Assembly: GCF_030159795.1 (NCBI RefSeq)
Contig: NZ_BSND01000006.1
Coordinates: forward strand, 186,001 to 250,000
From: Methylophaga thalassica
GTDB lineage: Bacteria; Pseudomonadota; Gammaproteobacteria; Nitrosococcales; Methylophagaceae
DNA length: 64,000 bases
Direction of reading: 5' to 3'
This document shows, piece after piece, positions 60,340 to 64,000 of this stretch; position 1 is the stretch's first letter; every line of letters starts with the position of its first letter. The notes beneath the pieces are model-generated. The model did not search any database. It saw nothing but the letters and a program-made list of their open reading frames with translations, and had not been told where the DNA came from. The translations under genes were made by a program, and so were the position numbers.

Positions 60340-61375
60340 CTAGTGCCATTTCGATAACCTGGCGGCCACGGAAAAGAACCAGTTCCTGCCATTGTTTTTG
60401 ATCAGGGCAGAAGAAATCCTGCATAGCATGTTTTACATCCATGGTGACATCATCAGACCAGTCAATTTTGCCTTTTTGTTGTAGTTTTTGATCATCAGAT
60501 AACACCTGCAACATCTGCTGAGTACCAAATGTGCCGAACTCCAGCGTTAAGAAGCACACGTTATCACCTTGTTGATGCCAAAAGTAATCATGTAAACCTA
60601 ATTTGGTACCTGAACTCGATGTACCGAGTGACGGTTCGGTGACCGTTGCACCAAATAACTCGACCGCATATTGATGCCCCTGACTGTCGACAGGGTGATC
60701 GCAGATAAGCTCACCAAAACCGTAGGGGCCAAGACCACTATGAATATCAATCACAATCACTTGTTTACGTTTAGTAGGCTTAATTTGTGCTGCCAGCTGC
60801 TCAATAAGTTGACGTGACCATGTGGGTTCTTTGCCACCGAAGTAAGGGGCTGATGGTTGCTCGTATTGACCTTCAGATAGTAAATCAAATTTTTCTCTAT
60901 CTTGGGCCACGGTGGCGATATCCGTTTTACCCTGCTCAAGCTCTTTCCAGATTTCAGCACCTTTCGATGCTGGCAGCTCACTGTCAAAATCAACAAAGTT
61001 ACGATTGAGATCAATACCTTGATCATCACCACGGCTGGCCCAGGCAAACCCCCAAGGGTTAATGGCATGAACAAGTATCACACACACATCGGGAGGAAGA
61101 CGACGATAACGCGTGACAAAATCGGCTTGAATCGCAGAACCAGCACCACCTTCCACACCATGCAACCCAGACACTAACACGATGATATTTTCTGCTTTTG
61201 GATTGCCCGCCCAAGCGATGTCACAAAATAGCTTTTCGTTTTTAGGGCCTTTGAGTGGATGAGGATGATGCGTTAACCTTTCAATAATCGAGCTGGTTTC
61301 AACATTATTGATGAATTTATCTCTTGCGCTGGAATAGCGCTGCGAAAATACGCTTAAAACTGCATCTGCATACAT
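60302..61375 (-). CDS. M14/DUF2817-family carboxypeptidase-like protein
   Basis: 357 residues. The zinc-peptidase motifs are GLHGVEGGAG (H-x2-E), then DLNRNF, IDIHSGLGPYG (third ligand His) and TLEFGTFG (catalytic Glu). This is the succinylglutamate desuccinylase/aspartoacylase-like branch of M14 (DUF2817). It probably removes an acyl or amino acid group from a peptide or small molecule. AGGAGG lies 9 bases before the ATG at 61375. Its 3' end overlaps the GNAT-C39 gene. It is divergent from the RimK-family ligase gene, so synthesis and removal of the same bond is a plausible reading. Confidence 0.88.
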   Translation of the reverse strand: MYADAVLSVFSQRYSSARDKFINNVETSSIIERLTHHPHPLKGPKNEKLFCDIAWAGNPKAENIIVLVSGLHGVEGGAGSAIQADFVTRYRRLPPDVCVILVHAINPWGFAWASRGDDQGIDLNRNFVDFDSELPASKGAEIWKELEQGKTDIATVAQDREKFDLLSEGQYEQPSAPYFGGKEPTWSRQLIEQLAAQIKPTKRKQVIVIDIHSGLGPYGFGELICDHPVDSQGHQYAVELFGATVTEPSLGTSSSGTKLGLHDYFWHQQGDNVCFLTLEFGTFGTQQMLQVLSDDQKLQQKGKIDWSDDVTMDVKHAMQDFFCPDQKQWQELVLFRGRQVIEMALDGLTEHANHNAR

Positions 61376-61540
61376 TTTAACGGGCCTCCTGTGCAAAATT
61401 TTCGCGAAGGATATGTGAGTTTTGCCATTTTGACCAGCAAATAAAAAGGGATGCAAAATTTTTTATCACATCCCCTGTCTATTCACTTTATGATTCGCTT
61501 TTAAAAAGCACCACTATGCGACCAACAGTAAGGACAAGCC

Positions 61541-63016
61541 ATGACTAAGCACTTGATAATAGTTGAAAATATTGACGACTGGAGTCCTTACTTCCCCAGC
61601 GAGCAAGTAATTGATGTCGATACCTATCTACAATCCCTGTCGCAAAATACACACTCACCTGCGCAAATCCTTAATTTATGCCGAAGTCTGGATTATCTCA
61701 GCCGCGGCTATTATTGCTCGATGGTGGCTGAAGCACGCGGTCATCGTGTATTACCCGGTCTACGGACGATTAACGACCTGTCCCGTAAAAGTCTTTACGC
61801 CTATGATCTGTCGGACTTATCCACACAATTGGATAAGCAGCTCAGTACCACCTCAGCCGAAAGTTTTGTATTAAAAATCTGTTTTGGACAAACGCCCGTC
61901 ACCTCATTACAAAAACTAGCCCGACAAATATTTGAACAATTCCCTTGCCCGATTCTGGAAGTCGAGTTTAGTTTTAACGCACACTGGATTATCAGCCAGA
62001 TCAAAGCCGGTGCGATTAATAAACTGACTGAAACAGAGCAAGACTTCTTTGCTGAAGCGCTGGATAGCTTTAGTCATCGCTTATGGCGAAAACCAGCCAA
62101 ACGCCGTCAATTTCGTTACGACATGGCCATTTTACATAACCCTAAAGAAACGATGCCACCGAGCGATATGGCCGCATTGAAGAAGTTCATTAGCAGCGGT
62201 CGCCGTATTGGTATTGATGTGGAACTGATCACGCCGAAAGATTACATCCGTCTCGCTGAATATGATGCCTTGTTTATTCGTGAAACCACGGCCACACATA
62301 ATCACACCTATAAGTTTGCCCGTCGCGCAGAAAGTGAAGGCTTGGTGGTCATTGATGATCCAACCTCGATCATTCGCTGTACCAATAAAATTTATTTAAA
62401 AGAACTGCTATCCGCCAACAATCTACCTATGCCGGATTCACACCTGCTATATCGCAATGATACGGCTGGTCTGGACAAACTGTGTGAGACAGCGACCTTC
62501 CCATTGGTAATGAAAATCCCTGACGGCGCTTTTTCAAAAGGTGTGATTAAGGTGAACAACGCGGATGAACTTCGCGAGCAAGCGCCCGCCTTCTTTCAGC
62601 AGTCGGCTATTATTCTGTTACAGGAATTTATGTATACCGATTATGATTGGCGTATCGGTATGTTTAATAACAAACCTATCTACGCCTGCCAGTACTTTAT
62701 GAGTAAAGGACATTGGCAAATCTACAATCACAACACCAAGAAAGGCACATCCAGTGGTAAATCTTCCGCTATCCCTATGAGCGAAGTTCCTGAAAAAGTA
62801 CTGAAAATTGCGACAAAAGCCGCGAAGTTGATAGGAAATGGTCTGTATGGCCTCGATATCAAACAAAGTGGTAATCGTATTGTGATTATTGAAATCAATG
62901 ACAACCCCAGTATCGATAGTGGTGTTGAAGATAATTATCTCGGTATGGCGTTATACGATGACATTATGCGAGAGTTTTTAAGGCGGCTGGAAGAACGCCG
63001 GGCTGCCAGCCATTAA
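61541..63016 (+). CDS. RimK-family ATP-grasp ligase with RLAN domain
   Basis: 491 residues. The N-terminal RLAN domain (about 1-160, LIIVENIDDWSPYFPSEQVI) precedes a linker and an ATP-grasp domain (about 280-480). Key ATP-grasp elements: MKIPDGAFSKGVIKV (P-loop-like lysine), LLQEFMYTDYDWRIGMF (strand with acidic metal ligand), and VIIEINDNPSIDSGVED (Mg-binding E-x-N). RimK enzymes add glutamate or other amino acids to protein or small-molecule carboxylates. It is divergent from the M14-GNAT-C39 operon and has a terminator after it. Confidence 0.92.
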   Translation: MTKHLIIVENIDDWSPYFPSEQVIDVDTYLQSLSQNTHSPAQILNLCRSLDYLSRGYYCSMVAEARGHRVLPGLRTINDLSRKSLYAYDLSDLSTQLDKQLSTTSAESFVLKICFGQTPVTSLQKLARQIFEQFPCPILEVEFSFNAHWIISQIKAGAINKLTETEQDFFAEALDSFSHRLWRKPAKRRQFRYDMAILHNPKETMPPSDMAALKKFISSGRRIGIDVELITPKDYIRLAEYDALFIRETTATHNHTYKFARRAESEGLVVIDDPTSIIRCTNKIYLKELLSANNLPMPDSHLLYRNDTAGLDKLCETATFPLVMKIPDGAFSKGVIKVNNADELREQAPAFFQQSAIILLQEFMYTDYDWRIGMFNNKPIYACQYFMSKGHWQIYNHNTKKGTSSGKSSAIPMSEVPEKVLKIATKAAKLIGNGLYGLDIKQSGNRIVIIEINDNPSIDSGVEDNYLGMALYDDIMREFLRRLEERRAASH

Positions 63017-63031
63017 CCTGCTGTTACAAAC

Positions 63032-63062
63032 AAAAAAGGCGCTGAAATTCAGCGCCTTTTTT
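63032..63062. terminator. Bidirectional terminator after the RimK-family gene
   Basis: AAAAAAGGCGCTGAA (63032-63046) pairs with TTCAGCGCCTTTTTT (63048-63062). With T runs on both strands, it serves the RimK gene (plus) and the TonB receptor gene (minus), whose stops face each other. Confidence 0.92.
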
Positions 63063-63083
63063 GTTTAACAAGCCGTTTCTAGC

Positions 63084-64000
63084 TTAGAAGCTATAACTTG
63101 CCCCGACATGAAGGTAACGTTTTTCACCAACGAAGTAGCGATAGCCATCAGGGTTTACACCAGGAATTGGTCTGAAGTCAGCACGTTCGGCATATTCAGT
63201 ATTAAATAAGTTTTGAACTCTTCCATATAGTTTTAGGTTTTCAGTTAATTGATGCGAGGCATGAAGATTAAACACATCATGTCCATCATACTTAGCAGTA
63301 TTCCCATCATTAATGTAATACTCACCCATATGTTCCCACTCTAACTCAGCACGACTTTTTGGCGTGAAATTCCAACCCAGTCTGACATTTGCCATCTGTT
63401 TAGGTGCTGTTACCAGATAGTTGCCGCTCTCAATGGTACTGTAGTCATCTGAGCTTGCTCTGTTGAAATCATATTCATGTTTAGCAAAGGTTAGATTAGC
63501 CGCCACATCGAACTGACTGTTAAAGGGATAGAACATACCGAGTTCGAGACCCGTATGTTTAGTCTTGCCATCATTGACGTTGATATCGTTGCTATCCGTA
63601 AAGAAATAATCTTTCTTTCTCATATGATAGGCAGTGATTTCATACTGGAACCCTTCCCCAACTTTTCTGACACCGACTTCGATACTGTCGATTTGTTCAG
63701 AGTCTGCTCGATCACCATTATTGTTCTGAATTCGATATAGATCGGTTGTCTGAGGAGCACGGTTACCTCGAGCATAGTTAATAAATGCAGAAGTATCATC
63801 CGTTAACTCTTGTACTAACCCTAATTTAGGACTCAGATTATTAAACGAGTCATCGCGTGATTCAGGGCGATAATATCGACTTGTTATCACACCAGATGTT
63901 GTATTGTTAGTGTAGTCGTATTTGGTGTATTCATAACGTACACCTGCTATTAGGCGTGTTTTATCTAAGATTTGCCATTCAGTATGGGCGTATGGCGCAA
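63084..64000 (-). CDS. TonB-dependent receptor, C-terminal part
   Basis: The frame is open from the window edge to the stop at 63084, giving about 305 C-terminal residues of a barrel. Typical blocks are LIAGVRYEY, NLSPKLGLVQEL, NYARGNRAPQTTDLYR, a strand-rich body, and the terminal GRVQNLFNTEYAERADF with C-terminal HVGASYSF. GTG at 63890 is an internal Val, not a start. The plug and any STN domain are outside the window. The substrate is unknown; the motif NRAPQTTDLYRIQ is that of outer-membrane receptors in general. Confidence 0.88.
   Translation of the reverse strand, partial: APYAHTEWQILDKTRLIAGVRYEYTKYDYTNNTTSGVITSRYYRPESRDDSFNNLSPKLGLVQELTDDTSAFINYARGNRAPQTTDLYRIQNNNGDRADSEQIDSIEVGVRKVGEGFQYEITAYHMRKKDYFFTDSNDINVNDGKTKHTGLELGMFYPFNSQFDVAANLTFAKHEYDFNRASSDDYSTIESGNYLVTAPKQMANVRLGWNFTPKSRAELEWEHMGEYYINDGNTAKYDGHDVFNLHASHQLTENLKLYGRVQNLFNTEYAERADFRPIPGVNPDGYRYFVGEKRYLHVGASYSF

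Noticed and set aside
63890-63892. GTG as the start of the last TonB receptor
   Set aside because: The frame continues without stop to the window edge with barrel-like sequence, so the gene begins outside.
63084-64000. Partial TonB receptor as a lanthanide-uptake receptor (LutH-like)
   Set aside because: Only the barrel's C-terminal part is visible and there is no link to xoxF, which is 59 kb away in this window.

Overview
The window looks like the chromosome of a marine gammaproteobacterial methylotroph, plausibly Methylophaga or a close relative. This is inferred from a lanthanide-type XoxF methanol dehydrogenase, gammaproteobacterial housekeeping genes such as rlmJ, moderate-to-low GC, and a heavy load of Fur-controlled TonB-dependent uptake. 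No species can be fixed from the sequence alone. I see no tRNA, rRNA, CRISPR array, transposase, phage gene or integron integrase.

Layout. 1-6.9 kb: a two-component pair with a partial amidotransferase gene, a LysR regulator, a stand-alone xoxF with a strong terminator, a LysE exporter, a DinB protein and rlmJ. 7.1-9.5 kb: a PEP-CTERM-type exported protein behind a class I cyclic-di-GMP riboswitch, beside a diguanylate cyclase. 9.9-12.1 kb: small and hypothetical genes separated by palindromic and attC-like sites, resembling a cassette array without integrase. 12.1-15 kb: a lipid operon (DUF2383, diacylglycerol-kinase family, DUF1206, PAP2). 15.2-24.7 kb: an autotransporter, an M23 peptidase, a GGDEF-EAL protein and small membrane or secreted proteins. 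25-29.4 kb: assorted small genes, including a MerR regulator with a textbook operator in front of a methyltransferase. 29.7-32.7 kb: a second cassette-like block holding an AAA_13 ATPase with the hallmarks of the anticodon nuclease RloC, whose last 16 codons lie in an attC site.

33-58.6 kb is an iron and heme island. Three FecI sigma factors, three FecR anti-sigma proteins, an AraC regulator and four clear Fur boxes surround four TonB receptors. At its heart, 39.2-47 kb reads as a complete hemophilin pathway: an STN-type heme receptor, a secreted hemophilin-like heme carrier, its Slam outer-membrane translocon, a TPR protein, a heme oxygenase and a YbaN protein. An intrinsic terminator lies between the hemophilin and Slam genes. 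The rest of the island holds a ferric-hydroxamate-type receptor with an IroE-like esterase, an AraC-controlled receptor with a DUF3325/DUF3649/PepSY reductive module, and a third FecI-FecR-receptor set.

58.7-63 kb holds a TerB-like protein and a peptide-modification locus: a GNAT-papain-like fusion and an M14/DUF2817 carboxypeptidase-like protein, divergent from a RimK-family ATP-grasp ligase with an RLAN domain. The window ends inside another TonB receptor gene.
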